Below are positions 43,085 to 53,026 of a stretch of 64,000 nt of DNA, piece after piece; position 1 is the first letter of the stretch; each line of letters opens with the position of its first letter. The translations under genes were made by a program, and so were the position numbers. Below the pieces are notes generated by a model. It made no database searches. It saw only the letters and a list, made by a program, of their open reading frames with translations, and was not told where the DNA came from. Source of the stretch: Solimonas_A sp052035235 (GTDB lineage: Bacteria; Pseudomonadota; Gammaproteobacteria; Nevskiales; Nevskiaceae); assembly GCA_052035235.1 (NCBI GenBank), contig JBPOHT010000004.1:62001-126000 (forward strand), read 5' to 3'.

Positions 43085-44565
43085 GCCGCCACGCGCGCTC
43101 CCTGCGCAGCCTGCTCGCAGGCCTGGCCGATGCGCCCGACGTCGAGATCGCCGGCGTGCAGATGGACAGCCGCCGCGTCAGTCACGGCGATCTGTTCTTG
43201 GCCTGCCGCGGCCACGGCCAGCATGGCCTGTCCTATGCCGAGCAGGCATTGGAGCAGGGCGCGGCGGCGATCGCCTGGGAGCCGGCCGAGGGCTGGTCCG
43301 CGCCGCAGGCCGATGTGCCGGTGGTCGCAGTGCCGGGTCTCTCGACGCAGGTCGGCGAGATCGCGGCGCGCTTCTACGGACATGGCTCGCGTCATCTCTA
43401 TACGGTCGGCATCACCGGTACCGATGGCAAGACCTCCACCGCGCACCTGGTGGCGCAGGCGCTGGATCGCCTCGGCCGTGCTTGCGTGTATGTCGGCACC
43501 CTGGGCACCGGCCGCGCCGGCCAGCTGGCCAGCGGCGATCACACCACGCCGGACCCGGTCAGCCTGCAGCGCCTGCTGGCGCACCAGCACGAGCTGGGCG
43601 CCGAGGCCTGCGCCATGGAAGTGTCCTCGCACGCGCTGGACCAGGCCCGCGTCGCCGGCGTCGAGTTCGACGTGGCCGTGCTGACCAACATCACGCGCGA
43701 TCACCTGGACTACCACGGCACAGTGGAGCACTACGCCGCGGCCAAGCGTCGCCTGTTCGAGCGCGAGGGGCTGCGTGCCCTGGTGCTGAACCGGGATGAC
43801 GCGCGCGGTGCGGCCTGGGCCGACGAGCTCGCCGGCCACCCGGGCGTGACGCGCTACGGCCTGGACGGCGAGGTTCCGGCACAGGGCGCCTACGTCATCG
43901 GTCGCGGGCTGCGCCTGCACGAGCGCGGTATCGAATTGCAGATCGACAGCAGCTGGGGTCAGGCGACGCTGGATAGCCGCCTGCTCGGCCGCTTCAACGC
44001 CTACAACCTGCTGGCCGCCCTGGCCGCGGTGCTGCATGGCGGCTTCACGCTGCAGCAGGCCGTCGCGGCGCTGGGCGAGGCGCACACCGTGCCGGGCCGC
44101 ATGGAGGCCTTCCGTGGGGCGGGCTCCCCGGCCCTGGTGGTGGTGGACTATGCCCACACCCCGGGCGCCCTGGCCGCCGCGCTGAGCGCCGCGCGCGCAC
44201 ACACCGAGCAGGCCCTGTGGTGCGTGTTCGGCTGTGGCGGTGACCGCGATCGCGGCAAGCGTCCATTGATGGGCCAGGCCGCGGCCGAGGGGGCCGACCA
44301 GGTGATCGTCACCGACGACAATCCGCGCAGCGAGAACCCCGCGACCATCGTCGCCGAGATCCGCGCCGGCATGGCCGGGACGGCGGCCGTGCGCGTCATC
44401 CATAGCCGCACGGACGCGATCGCTGCCGCGGTGCGTGGCGCCGGCCCGGGCGACACCGTGCTGGTGGCCGGCAAGGGCCACGAGGACTACCAGATCTACG
44501 GCGCGGAGCGCCGCCACTACAGCGACCGCGCCTACGTCGCGCAACTGCTCGGGGCCGCGGCATGA
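43081..44565 (+). CDS. murE: UDP-MurNAc-L-Ala-D-Glu:meso-DAP ligase
   Basis: 494 aa Mur ligase with three domains. The ATP loop is GITGTDGKTSTAH. The third-residue specificity motif DNPR is present in VTDDNPRSENP, which points to meso-diaminopimelate rather than lysine, as expected for a Gram-negative. It adds the third amino acid of the stem peptide in the cytoplasm. Overlaps ftsI and murF by 4 nt. Confidence 0.97.
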   Translation: MSRHARSLRSLLAGLADAPDVEIAGVQMDSRRVSHGDLFLACRGHGQHGLSYAEQALEQGAAAIAWEPAEGWSAPQADVPVVAVPGLSTQVGEIAARFYGHGSRHLYTVGITGTDGKTSTAHLVAQALDRLGRACVYVGTLGTGRAGQLASGDHTTPDPVSLQRLLAHQHELGAEACAMEVSSHALDQARVAGVEFDVAVLTNITRDHLDYHGTVEHYAAAKRRLFEREGLRALVLNRDDARGAAWADELAGHPGVTRYGLDGEVPAQGAYVIGRGLRLHERGIELQIDSSWGQATLDSRLLGRFNAYNLLAALAAVLHGGFTLQQAVAALGEAHTVPGRMEAFRGAGSPALVVVDYAHTPGALAAALSAARAHTEQALWCVFGCGGDRDRGKRPLMGQAAAEGADQVIVTDDNPRSENPATIVAEIRAGMAGTAAVRVIHSRTDAIAAAVRGAGPGDTVLVAGKGHEDYQIYGAERRHYSDRAYVAQLLGAAA

Positions 44566-45932
44566 TGGACCGCCTCTCCACGCTGGCGCGCCTGCTCAAC
44601 GGCGAACTCGCCGGCGCCGACGCCGGCTTTTCCCGTGTGGGCACCGATACCCGCACGCTGCAGCCGGGCGATCTCTATGTCGCGCTGCAGGGCGAGAACT
44701 TCGACGGGCACAACTTCCTGGAAGCGGCTGTTGCCGCCGGTGCCGCCGGCGCTCTGGTGTCGCGCCGGGTGGAATCCTCGCTGCCTCAGGTGGTGGTGGG
44801 CGATACCCTCAAGGCGCTGCAGGAGTATGCCGCCGAATGGCGCCGCCGCTTCGACATCCCGGTGGTGGCGGTGACCGGCAGCAACGGCAAGACCACCACC
44901 AAGCAGCTGCTGGCCTCGGTGTTCGCGGCGCGCGGGCCGGTGCTGGCGACGCGCGGCAACCTCAACAACCACATCGGCGTGCCGCTGACGCTGCTGAGCC
45001 TGCGCCCGGAGCACCGCACCGCGGTGATCGAGATGGGTGCCAACCATGCGGGCGAGATCGCCCTGCTGGCCAGCCTGGCCAAGCCGGACGTTGGCGTGGT
45101 GACCCAGGCCGGTGACGCCCACCTGGAAGGTTTCGGCTCGCGCGAGGGCGTGGCCCGCGCCAAGGGCGAGCTGTTCGCGGCACTGTCCGGCGGTGTCGCC
45201 GTGATCAATGCCGACGATCACTATGCGCCGCTGTGGCGCGACCTGGCGCGGCATGCCTCGGTGCTGACTTTCGGATTTTCGGAAGGGGCTGACGTGCGTG
45301 CCCTGCACGTGCAGGCCGAGCCGCCCGCGGCGCCGGCGGTCATGCACTTCGAGCTACGCGCGCCCAACGGCAAGCAGAGCGTGCGCCTGCCGCTGCCGGG
45401 CCGTCACATGGTGGCCAATGCCATGGCTGCCGCTGCTTGCGGTGTGGCCATGGGCCTGGACGTGCAGCAGATCGCCCAGGGCCTGGCGTCCGTGGACGCG
45501 CCTTCCGGCCGCCTGTCCTGGAAGACCACGCCGCAGGGTGCACGCCTGCTCGACGACAGCTACAACGCCAACCCCAGCTCGCTCAAGGCCGGCCTGGAAC
45601 TGCTGGCCGGCATGGCCGGCTGCCGCTGGGCGGTGCTCGGCGCGATGGTGGAACTGGGGCCGGATTCGGCGCAGATGCATGCCGAGGCCGGCCGCACGGC
45701 GCGTGCGCTGGGGATCGACCGGCTGCTGACGCTGGGCCCGATGGCGCGGCACGCCGCCGAAGCCTTCGGTACTGGCGCCGAGGCCTACGACAGTATCGAA
45801 GAACTTGCTGCAGCCGCCAATCAACAACTCGATGCGCAGACGGTGGTACTGGTGAAAGGCTCGCGGTCCTCGCGCATGGAGCGCGTGGTCGCTGCCCTCA
45901 CCGGTGAGGCTCAGACTGCGGGGAACCACTAA
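44562..45932 (+). CDS. murF: UDP-MurNAc-tripeptide:D-Ala-D-Ala ligase
   Basis: 456 aa. ATP loop VTGSNGKTTTKQLL, then RGNLNNHIGVPLTLL and EMGANHAGEI typical of MurF, and the C-terminal LLDDSYNANPSSLKAGLELL. It adds D-Ala-D-Ala to make the pentapeptide precursor. Two tandem ATG codons at the start; the stop TAA is fused to the mraY ATG (TAATG). Confidence 0.97.
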   Translation: MMDRLSTLARLLNGELAGADAGFSRVGTDTRTLQPGDLYVALQGENFDGHNFLEAAVAAGAAGALVSRRVESSLPQVVVGDTLKALQEYAAEWRRRFDIPVVAVTGSNGKTTTKQLLASVFAARGPVLATRGNLNNHIGVPLTLLSLRPEHRTAVIEMGANHAGEIALLASLAKPDVGVVTQAGDAHLEGFGSREGVARAKGELFAALSGGVAVINADDHYAPLWRDLARHASVLTFGFSEGADVRALHVQAEPPAAPAVMHFELRAPNGKQSVRLPLPGRHMVANAMAAAACGVAMGLDVQQIAQGLASVDAPSGRLSWKTTPQGARLLDDSYNANPSSLKAGLELLAGMAGCRWAVLGAMVELGPDSAQMHAEAGRTARALGIDRLLTLGPMARHAAEAFGTGAEAYDSIEELAAAANQQLDAQTVVLVKGSRSSRMERVVAALTGEAQTAGNH

Positions 45933-47017
45933 TGCTCTATCACCTTGCCCAATACCTGCAGCCGCACATCAGCGGCTTCAACCTGTTCAACTACCTGACG
46001 ATCCGCGCGGTGCTCGGCATCCTCACGGCGCTGGTGTTCTCCTTCGCCTTCGGGCCCTGGATGATCGAGCGGCTTTATCGCTTCAAGTTCGGCCAGCCGG
46101 TTCGTAGCGACGGTCCGCAGTCGCACCTGAAGAAGACCGGCACTCCGACCATGGGCGGCGTGCTGATCCTGCTGGCGATCAGCGTCTCCACCTTGCTCTG
46201 GGCCAACCTGACCAACCGCTTCGTCTGGTGCGCGCTGCTGGTGACGCTGGCCTTCGGTGCCGTGGGCTTTGCCGACGACTTCATCAAGATCAAGAACAAG
46301 GACCCCAAGGGCCTGCCGGCGCGCAAGAAGTACTTCTGGCTGTCGCTGGCCGGCTTTGGCGTGGCCACCCTGCTGTTCTTCACCCACAAGACGCCGGTGG
46401 AGACCACGCTGTTCTTCCCGTTCATGAAGGATGTGACGATCAGCCTGGGCATCTTCTTCATTCCCTGGGCCTATCTGGTGATCGTCGGCAGCAGCAACGC
46501 CGTCAACCTCACCGACGGCCTCGACGGCCTGGCGATCCTGCCGACCGTGCTGGTGGCCTCGGCGCTGGCGGTGTTCGCCTACGCCAGCGGCAACGTCAAG
46601 TTCGCCGAGTACCTGGGCATCCCCTACATCGCCGGTGTCGGCGAGGTCGCGATCTTCTGCACGGCCATCGCCGGTGCGGGCCTGGGCTTCCTGTGGTTCA
46701 ACGCCTACCCGGCGCAGGTGTTCATGGGTGACGTCGGCGCGCTGGCGCTGGGCGCGGCGCTGGGTGTGGTGGCGGTGATGGTCCGCCAGGAACTGGTGCT
46801 GGCGATCATGGGCGGCGTGTTCGTTGCCGAGACCGTATCGGTGGCACTGCAGGTGCTCTACTTCAAGTACAGCGGCGGCAAGCGCATCTTCCGCATGGCG
46901 CCGCTGCATCACCACTATGAACTCAAGGGCTGGCCCGAGCCCAAGATCATCGTGCGCTTCTGGATCATCACTTTGATCCTGGTGCTGATCGGCCTGTCCA
47001 CGCTGAAGATCCGATAG
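45932..47017 (+). CDS. mraY: Phospho-MurNAc-pentapeptide transferase
   Basis: 361 aa, ten membrane segments. The catalytic Asp pair is in GFADDFIKIKNKDPKGL, and the family segments KKTGTPTMGGVLIL, NAVNLTDGLDGLA and FRMAPLHHHYELKGWPEPKI are intact. It moves phospho-MurNAc-pentapeptide to undecaprenyl phosphate (lipid I) at the inner membrane. Confidence 0.98.
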   Translation: MLYHLAQYLQPHISGFNLFNYLTIRAVLGILTALVFSFAFGPWMIERLYRFKFGQPVRSDGPQSHLKKTGTPTMGGVLILLAISVSTLLWANLTNRFVWCALLVTLAFGAVGFADDFIKIKNKDPKGLPARKKYFWLSLAGFGVATLLFFTHKTPVETTLFFPFMKDVTISLGIFFIPWAYLVIVGSSNAVNLTDGLDGLAILPTVLVASALAVFAYASGNVKFAEYLGIPYIAGVGEVAIFCTAIAGAGLGFLWFNAYPAQVFMGDVGALALGAALGVVAVMVRQELVLAIMGGVFVAETVSVALQVLYFKYSGGKRIFRMAPLHHHYELKGWPEPKIIVRFWIITLILVLIGLSTLKIR

Positions 47018-47021
47018 GAAC

Positions 47022-48395
47022 ATGAGCCGCTACGCCGGAAAGCACATGCTGGTGGTAGGCCTCGGGGCGAGTGGTGCCTCGGCGCTGCGCTACCTCGTGC
47101 GCGAAGGCGCGCGCGTGACCGCCACCGACAGTCGTGCCGCACCCGCTGGGCTGGCCGAGCTGCTGCAGCAGTTTCCGGATGTCGCGTTCCACTGCGGCGC
47201 CTTTGCCGCGCCGGCCCCGCTGTCGCAGTACGCCGAGGCGGTGCTGTCTCCGGGCGTCGCGCTGGACGAGCCCTTCGTGCGTGAACTGGCCGCGGCTGGC
47301 GTGCCGCTGGCCGGCGACGTCGAGCTGTTCGCCCGTGCCGCCAATGCCCCGGTCATCGGCATCACCGGCTCCAACGGCAAGAGCACCGTGACCACCCTGG
47401 TCGGCGAGATGGCCCTGGCCGCAGGCCTGCGTGCCGGCATTGGCGGCAACCTGGGTACTCCGGCGCTGGACCTGCTGCGCGATGACGCGCAGCTTTACGT
47501 GCTGGAGCTGTCCAGTTTCCAGCTCGAGACCACGCACAGCCTGCGCTGCGTCGCCGCCACCATCCTGAACCTGTCGCAGGACCATCTCGACCGTCACGGC
47601 ACCATGGCGCATTACGGTGCCATCAAGGCCCGCATCTTCGAGCGTTGTGACACGGCTGTGACCAATCGCGAGGACACGGCGGTGATGGGGCTGTCGCCGG
47701 AGACGGCCATCAGCTTCGGCGCCAATCCGCCGCTGGCCGGGCATTACGGCCTGATCCTGCGTGATGGCGACACCTGGCTGTCGCAGGGTGACGAACGCCT
47801 GCTGAAACTGTCGGAACTGAAGATCTACGGTTTGCACAATGCCGCCAACGCGCTGGCGGCGCTGGCGCTGGCGGATGCCGCCGGCATCCCGCGCGAGGCC
47901 TCACTGCAGGCGCTGCGTACCTTCGGTGGCCTGGCGCACCGCTGCCAGTTCGTCGCCGAGATCGACGGCGTGCAGTACTTCAACGATTCCAAGGGCACCA
48001 ACGTCGGCTCCACGCTGGCGGCACTCAACGGTTTGCCCGATGGCATCGTGTGGCTGGCGGGCGGGCAGAGCAAGGGCCAGAACTTCACCGAGCTGCGAGA
48101 AGCGCTGGCAACCAAGGGCCGTGCTGCGATCCTGTTCGGCGAGGATGCCGGCCGCATCGAGGCCGACGTCTACGGCGCGCTGCCGATCTACCGCGAGCCG
48201 GACATGCTGGCGGCGCTGGCCCGCGCCCGCGGCCTGGCGCAGCGCGGCGATCGCGTACTGCTGTCGCCGGCCTGTGCCAGCTTCGACCAGTTCAAGAGCT
48301 ACGTCGATCGCGGCAACCGCTTCCGCGCCGCAGTGGAGGCTATGGGATTTCCCTCCGGCCAACCGATCGCCGCGCCGGAGGGAGACCCCTCATGA
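47022..48395 (+). CDS. murD: UDP-MurNAc-L-alanine:D-glutamate ligase
   Basis: 457 aa, with AGGAAC ahead of the ATG. N-terminal UDP-binding segment MLVVGLGASGASALRYL, ATP loop GITGSNGKSTVTTLVGEM, NLSQDHLDRH and NDSKGTNVGSTLAAL. It adds D-Glu to UDP-MurNAc-Ala. Unlike most of the cluster it starts 4 nt after, rather than overlapping, the previous stop; its own stop overlaps ftsW. Confidence 0.97.
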   Translation: MSRYAGKHMLVVGLGASGASALRYLVREGARVTATDSRAAPAGLAELLQQFPDVAFHCGAFAAPAPLSQYAEAVLSPGVALDEPFVRELAAAGVPLAGDVELFARAANAPVIGITGSNGKSTVTTLVGEMALAAGLRAGIGGNLGTPALDLLRDDAQLYVLELSSFQLETTHSLRCVAATILNLSQDHLDRHGTMAHYGAIKARIFERCDTAVTNREDTAVMGLSPETAISFGANPPLAGHYGLILRDGDTWLSQGDERLLKLSELKIYGLHNAANALAALALADAAGIPREASLQALRTFGGLAHRCQFVAEIDGVQYFNDSKGTNVGSTLAALNGLPDGIVWLAGGQSKGQNFTELREALATKGRAAILFGEDAGRIEADVYGALPIYREPDMLAALARARGLAQRGDRVLLSPACASFDQFKSYVDRGNRFRAAVEAMGFPSGQPIAAPEGDPS

Positions 48396-49660
48396 ACTTC
48401 TCGTTGAAACTGACGATGCCACGCGCCCGCTACGGCATGGACATCTGGCTGAGCCTGGCCGCCGCGATCCTTTTGACCTGGGGTGTGGTGATGGTGGCTT
48501 CCGCCTCGGTGGCACAGGCCGAGAAGCTGACCGGCGAGCCGTTCTACTTCTTCTACCGTCAGCTGCTGTTCATCGCGATGGGCTTCGCTGCCGGCTTCAT
48601 CATGTACTGCGTACCCACGCGGCAGTGGGAGCGCAGCGGCTTCCTGCTGGTGGGTTTTGCGATCTTCCTGCTGATCGTGGTGCTGATCCCCGGCATCGGC
48701 GTGAAGGTCAACAGCGCGCGTCGCTGGATCGACCTGGAGCTGTTCCGCCTGCAGGCCTCGGAGCCGGCGCGCCTGGCGCTGATCCTGTTCCTGGCGGGCT
48801 ACATCACGCGCCGCCAGGCCGAGCTGCAGCATGGCTTCCGCGGCCTGGCCAAGCCCATCGCGCTGCTGATGGTGCCTTGCCTGCTGCTGCTCATGGAGCC
48901 GGATTTCGGCGCCACCGTGATCCTGATGGCGGTGGCCTTCCTGATGCTGTTCCTGGGTGGCGCCCGCGTCGTTTACTTTGGCATCGCCGGCCTGCTGGCC
49001 AGCGGTGCGGTGGCGCTGCTGGCGGTGGCCGAGCCCTACCGCCTGCGCCGCTTGCTGAACTTCACCAACCCCTGGGCGGACGTGGAGAACGGTGGCTGGC
49101 AGCTGGCGCAGTCGCTGATCGCGGTGGGCCGTGGCGAGTGGGCCGGCGTCGGCCTGGGCAACAGCGTGCAGAAGCTGCTGTACCTGCCGGAAATGCACAC
49201 CGACTTCATCTTCGCGATCCTGGCCGAGGAGTTCGGCCTGATGGGCGTGCTGGCGCTGGTGCTGCTGTTCGGCGTCATGGTCTGGCGCGGCTTCGTCATC
49301 GGCCGCGAGGCCGAGGCCGGCGGCCGCCTGTTCCCGGGCTTCCTGTGCTATGGCCTGTCGAGCTGGCTGGGCCTGCAGGCGCTGATCAACATGGCCGTGA
49401 ACATGGGCATCCTGCCGACCAAGGGCCTGACGCTGCCGCTGCTGAGCTACGGCGGCTCCTCGCTGATCATCGTTTGCGCGATGCTGGGCCTGATCCTGCG
49501 CGTGGACTACGAGAACCGTGCGGCACTGGCCGGCGATGCCGAGCCGGCGCCGGTGCCCAAGGAGCCGAAGGCCTCGCAGCGCGAGTCGCGCGAGACTGCC
49601 GCGTCGCGTCCGCGCCGCAAGAGCCCGGAAGTGCCATGGCTGGCGGAGAACGGCTCATGA
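48392..49660 (+). CDS. ftsW: Septal peptidoglycan polymerase FtsW (SEDS family)
   Basis: 422 aa from the ATG at 48392, overlapping the murD stop. About ten membrane helices; SEDS signature regions PDFGATVILMAVAF (with the catalytic-region Asp), FTNPWADVENGGWQLAQSLIAVGRGEWAGVGLGNS, and GLTLPLLSYGGSSL. It polymerises lipid II with FtsI at the septum. The C-terminal ~40 residues are a charged cytoplasmic tail. Confidence 0.97.
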   Translation: MNFSLKLTMPRARYGMDIWLSLAAAILLTWGVVMVASASVAQAEKLTGEPFYFFYRQLLFIAMGFAAGFIMYCVPTRQWERSGFLLVGFAIFLLIVVLIPGIGVKVNSARRWIDLELFRLQASEPARLALILFLAGYITRRQAELQHGFRGLAKPIALLMVPCLLLLMEPDFGATVILMAVAFLMLFLGGARVVYFGIAGLLASGAVALLAVAEPYRLRRLLNFTNPWADVENGGWQLAQSLIAVGRGEWAGVGLGNSVQKLLYLPEMHTDFIFAILAEEFGLMGVLALVLLFGVMVWRGFVIGREAEAGGRLFPGFLCYGLSSWLGLQALINMAVNMGILPTKGLTLPLLSYGGSSLIIVCAMLGLILRVDYENRAALAGDAEPAPVPKEPKASQRESRETAASRPRRKSPEVPWLAENGS

Positions 49661-50733
49661 GCAAGGGCATCAAGGTCATGATCATGGCCGGCGGAACCGG
49701 CGGCCACGTCTATCCCGCGCTCGCCATCGCCGATGCCCTGCGTCAGCAGGGCCATGAAGTGGTGTGGATGGGTGCACCCGACAGCTTCGAGTCGCGTGCG
49801 GTGCCCAAGCACGGGATTGCCATGGAATTCATCCGCGTCAGTGGCCTGCGCGGCAAGGGCGTCGGCAAGCTGCTCTCGGCGCCGTTGGTGCTGCTGCGTG
49901 CGCTGCGCGACGCGCTGGCGGCACTGCGCCGCCAGCGGCCGCAGCTGGTGCTGGGCATGGGCGGCTTCGCCGCCGGCCCCGGTGGCGTCGCGGCCTGGCT
50001 GACGCGCCGGCCCCTGCTGATCCACGAACAGAACGCCGCGGCGGGCATGACCAACCGCCTGCTGGCGCGCATCGCCACGCGCGTGCTCGAGGCCTTCCCG
50101 AATACCTTCCGCCATGCGCTGACCGTGGGCAACCCGGTGCGCGCCGGTTTTGCGGAACTGCCTGCACCGGCGCAGCGCCTCGCCCGCGACGGCGTCATGC
50201 GGGTGCTGGTGATCGGGGGCAGCCAGGGTGCGCTGTCGCTCAACACGCTGGTGCCCAAGGCGCTGTCCCTGATGCCGGAGGCGGTGCGCCCGCAGGTCCG
50301 CCACCAGGCCGGCCGTACGCTGGAGCGCGCGCAAAAAAGCTATGCCGATGCCGGGGTCTCCGCGTCGGTCGAAGCCTTCATCGACGACATGCCCGCGGCC
50401 TACGGCTGGGCTGACCTGGTGATCTGCCGCTCGGGCGCTTCCACGGTGGCCGAGCTGGCCGCTGCCGGCTGTGCCGCCCTGCTGGTGCCGTTCCCGGCGG
50501 CGGTGGATGACCACCAGACCCGCAATGGCGAATACCTGGTCGCGGCCGGTGCCGCGCAACTGGTGCAGGAGCGTGACCTGAATCCGGAACTGCTGGCCGC
50601 GCTGCTGGGCACGATGCTGTCCGACCGCGCCGCGCTGGCGCGCATGGGCGAGGCCGCGCGCCGCGCCGCCTGGACCGACGCCACCGCGCGCATCGTCGCC
50701 GAATGTCTCGCACAAGGGAGTGCCAAGGCATGA
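49657..50733 (+). CDS. murG: UDP-GlcNAc:lipid I N-acetylglucosaminyltransferase
   Basis: 358 aa from the ATG at 49657 overlapping ftsW. GT-B fold: N-terminal glycine loop MAGGTGGHVYPALAIA, LGMGGFAAGPGGVAAWL, HEQNAAAGMTNRLLARIA and the donor-site CRSGASTVAELAAAGCAALLVPFPAAVDDHQ. It converts lipid I to lipid II on the inner face of the membrane. Confidence 0.97.
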   Translation: MSKGIKVMIMAGGTGGHVYPALAIADALRQQGHEVVWMGAPDSFESRAVPKHGIAMEFIRVSGLRGKGVGKLLSAPLVLLRALRDALAALRRQRPQLVLGMGGFAAGPGGVAAWLTRRPLLIHEQNAAAGMTNRLLARIATRVLEAFPNTFRHALTVGNPVRAGFAELPAPAQRLARDGVMRVLVIGGSQGALSLNTLVPKALSLMPEAVRPQVRHQAGRTLERAQKSYADAGVSASVEAFIDDMPAAYGWADLVICRSGASTVAELAAAGCAALLVPFPAAVDDHQTRNGEYLVAAGAAQLVQERDLNPELLAALLGTMLSDRAALARMGEAARRAAWTDATARIVAECLAQGSAKA

Positions 50734-52154
50734 ACAAGACCACCAGCACGATGATGGACACCCCGATGCGCCGCGTGCGCCGCATCCACATGCTCGGCAT
50801 CGGCGGCTCCGGCATGGCCGGCATCGCCGAGGTGCTGCTCAACCTCGGCTACGAGGTCAGCGGTACCGATCTGAAGGAAAGCGCTTCGACCCAGCGCCTG
50901 GCGGCGGCCGGCGCGAAGATCTTCTTCGGCCACCAGCGCGAGAACGCGATCGGGGCCGATGCCATCGTCGTGTCCACGGCGGTCAAGGCCGGCAACCCGG
51001 AGCTGGAGTACGCGCACGAGCAGCATATCCCGGTCGTGCGTCGCGCGGAGATGCTGGCCGAGCTGATGCGCTTCCGTTACGGCGTCGCCATCGCCGGCAC
51101 GCACGGCAAGACCACCACCACCAGCCTGGTCGCCAGCGTACTGGCCGAGGGTGGGCTGGACCCGACCTACGTCATCGGCGGCAAGCTCAAGTCGGCCGGC
51201 GCCAATGCGCGGCTGGGCGAGGGCAAGTACCTGGTGGCCGAGGCCGACGAGAGCGACGCGTCGTTCCTGCACCTGTCGCCGATGATCTCTGCCGTCACCA
51301 ACATCGACGCCGATCACCTGGAAACCTATGGCGGCGACTTCCGCCGCCTGCGCGCCACCTTCGTCGAGTTCCTGCATCGCCTGCCGTTCTACGGCCTGGC
51401 GGTGATGTGCATCGACGACCCGGTGATCCGCGAGACCATCAACGACATCGGCCGGCCGCTGCTGACCTATGGCTTCTCCGACGATGCCGACGTGCGCGCC
51501 AGCGACGTGCGTCCTGAAGGCGCCGGTGCGCACTTCACGGTGCACTTCCGTGATGGCAGCCGCGAGGAGTTCCACCTCAACCTGCCGGGCCGCCACAACG
51601 TGCAGAACGCCCTGGTCGCCGTGGCCATCGGCCGCGAGCTGGGCGTCAGCATGGCGGCGATCCGCAAGGCGCTCAGCGGCTTCCAGGGTGTGGGCCGCCG
51701 CTGCGAGCCGCACGGCGAGCTGCAGTTCCCGCAGGGCAAGGCCCTGCTGGTGGACGACTACGGTCACCACCCGCGCGAGATTGCCGCCACCTTCCAGGCG
51801 ATGCGCGCCGCGCATCCGGAACGGCGCATGGTGGTGGCCTTCCAGCCGCACCGCTTCACGCGCACGCGCGACCTGTTCGACGACTTCTGCGACATCCTCA
51901 GCAGTGCCGACGCGCTGCTGCTCACCGACATCTACGCCGCCGGCGAAGCGCCGATCGAAGGTGCCGACGGCCGCGCCCTGGCGCGCGGCATCCGCGCCCG
52001 CGGCAAGGTGGAGCCGGTGCTGATCCGCGGCGTGCAGGACCTGCCGGACGCGCTGGAATCCATCGTGCGCGAGGGTGACCTGATCCTGACCCTGGGTGCC
52101 GGCGACATCGGCTCGGCGCCGGCGCTGCTGGCGCGCTACCGGAGTCCTGCATGA
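50730..52154 (+). CDS. murC: UDP-MurNAc:L-alanine ligase
   Basis: 474 aa from the ATG at 50730. Mur ligase with IHMLGIGGSGMAGIAEVLLNLGY at the start, ATP loop AGTHGKTTTTSLVASVL, and DDYGHHPREIAATFQAMR in the C-terminal domain. It adds the first amino acid of the stem peptide. Overlaps murG and murB by 4 nt. Confidence 0.97.
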   Translation: MNKTTSTMMDTPMRRVRRIHMLGIGGSGMAGIAEVLLNLGYEVSGTDLKESASTQRLAAAGAKIFFGHQRENAIGADAIVVSTAVKAGNPELEYAHEQHIPVVRRAEMLAELMRFRYGVAIAGTHGKTTTTSLVASVLAEGGLDPTYVIGGKLKSAGANARLGEGKYLVAEADESDASFLHLSPMISAVTNIDADHLETYGGDFRRLRATFVEFLHRLPFYGLAVMCIDDPVIRETINDIGRPLLTYGFSDDADVRASDVRPEGAGAHFTVHFRDGSREEFHLNLPGRHNVQNALVAVAIGRELGVSMAAIRKALSGFQGVGRRCEPHGELQFPQGKALLVDDYGHHPREIAATFQAMRAAHPERRMVVAFQPHRFTRTRDLFDDFCDILSSADALLLTDIYAAGEAPIEGADGRALARGIRARGKVEPVLIRGVQDLPDALESIVREGDLILTLGAGDIGSAPALLARYRSPA

Positions 52155-53026
52155 CGGGACAGCTGCTGCTCGACGAACCGCTGTCGCGCCATACCTCCTG
52201 GCGCGTGGGTGGTCCGGCGGACCGCTATTACGAGCCGGCCGGTCGTGATGACCTGGTCGCGTTCGTGCGCGGCCTGCCGGCGAGCGAGCCGATCCTGTGG
52301 ATCGGCCTGGGCAGCAACTTGCTGGTGCGGGATGGCGGCGTGCGCGGCACGGTGATTGCGCTGCACGGCGCCCTCGAGACGCTGGAGCGCCACGGCGACG
52401 CCGGCATCTTCGCCGAGGCCGGCGTGCACTGCGCGCGCATGGCCAAGTACGCCACCGGCGAAGGCCTGGCCGGTGCCGGCTTCTTTGCCGGCATCCCCGG
52501 CACGGTGGGCGGCGCCCTGGCGATGAATGCGGGTGCGCACGGCGGCGAGACCTGGAACCACGTGAGCGAGGTCGAGGTCCTATTCCGCGATGGCCGCAGT
52601 GCCTGGCTGCCGCGCAGCGAGTTCCGCTACGGCTACCGCCACGTCGAGTGGCCGCAGGGCATGGTGGGTTTCCTCGCGGCGCGCCTCAGCTTCACGCCGG
52701 ACACCACCGGCACCGCGGCGCAGGACATGAAGCAGTGGCTGGCCAAGCGCAAGGCGACGCAGCCGGTGGGCAAGCCCAGTGCAGGCAGCACCTTCCGCAA
52801 TCCGCCGGGCGACCACGCGGCGCGGCTGATCGAAAGCTGTGGCCTCAAGGGGCACCGCATCGGCGGTGCGCAGGTTTCGGAGCTGCACGCCAATTTCATC
52901 ATCACCGACGAGGGCGCGCGTGCGGCCGACGTCGAGGCGCTGATCGCGCAGCTGCGCGTCATCGTTCAAGAGAAGACGGGAATCGAACTGATTCCCGAAG
53001 TAAAGGTTGTTGGAGAAGCAGCATGA
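52151..53026 (+). CDS. murB: UDP-N-acetylenolpyruvoylglucosamine reductase
   Basis: 291 aa, the shorter type II-like size. FAD-binding segments TSWRVGGPADRYYEP and IGLGSNLLVRDGGVRGTVIAL, then GIPGTVGGALAMNAGAHGGE and the catalytic-Ser region KPSAGSTFRNPPGDHAARLIE. It reduces the enolpyruvyl group to make UDP-MurNAc with NADPH. Overlaps ddlB by 4 nt. Confidence 0.97.
   Translation: MTGQLLLDEPLSRHTSWRVGGPADRYYEPAGRDDLVAFVRGLPASEPILWIGLGSNLLVRDGGVRGTVIALHGALETLERHGDAGIFAEAGVHCARMAKYATGEGLAGAGFFAGIPGTVGGALAMNAGAHGGETWNHVSEVEVLFRDGRSAWLPRSEFRYGYRHVEWPQGMVGFLAARLSFTPDTTGTAAQDMKQWLAKRKATQPVGKPSAGSTFRNPPGDHAARLIESCGLKGHRIGGAQVSELHANFIITDEGARAADVEALIAQLRVIVQEKTGIELIPEVKVVGEAA

Noticed and set aside
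47839..50733. 964-codon frame ending with murG
   Set aside because: The first two thirds are out-of-frame readings of murD and ftsW; murG starts at 49657.
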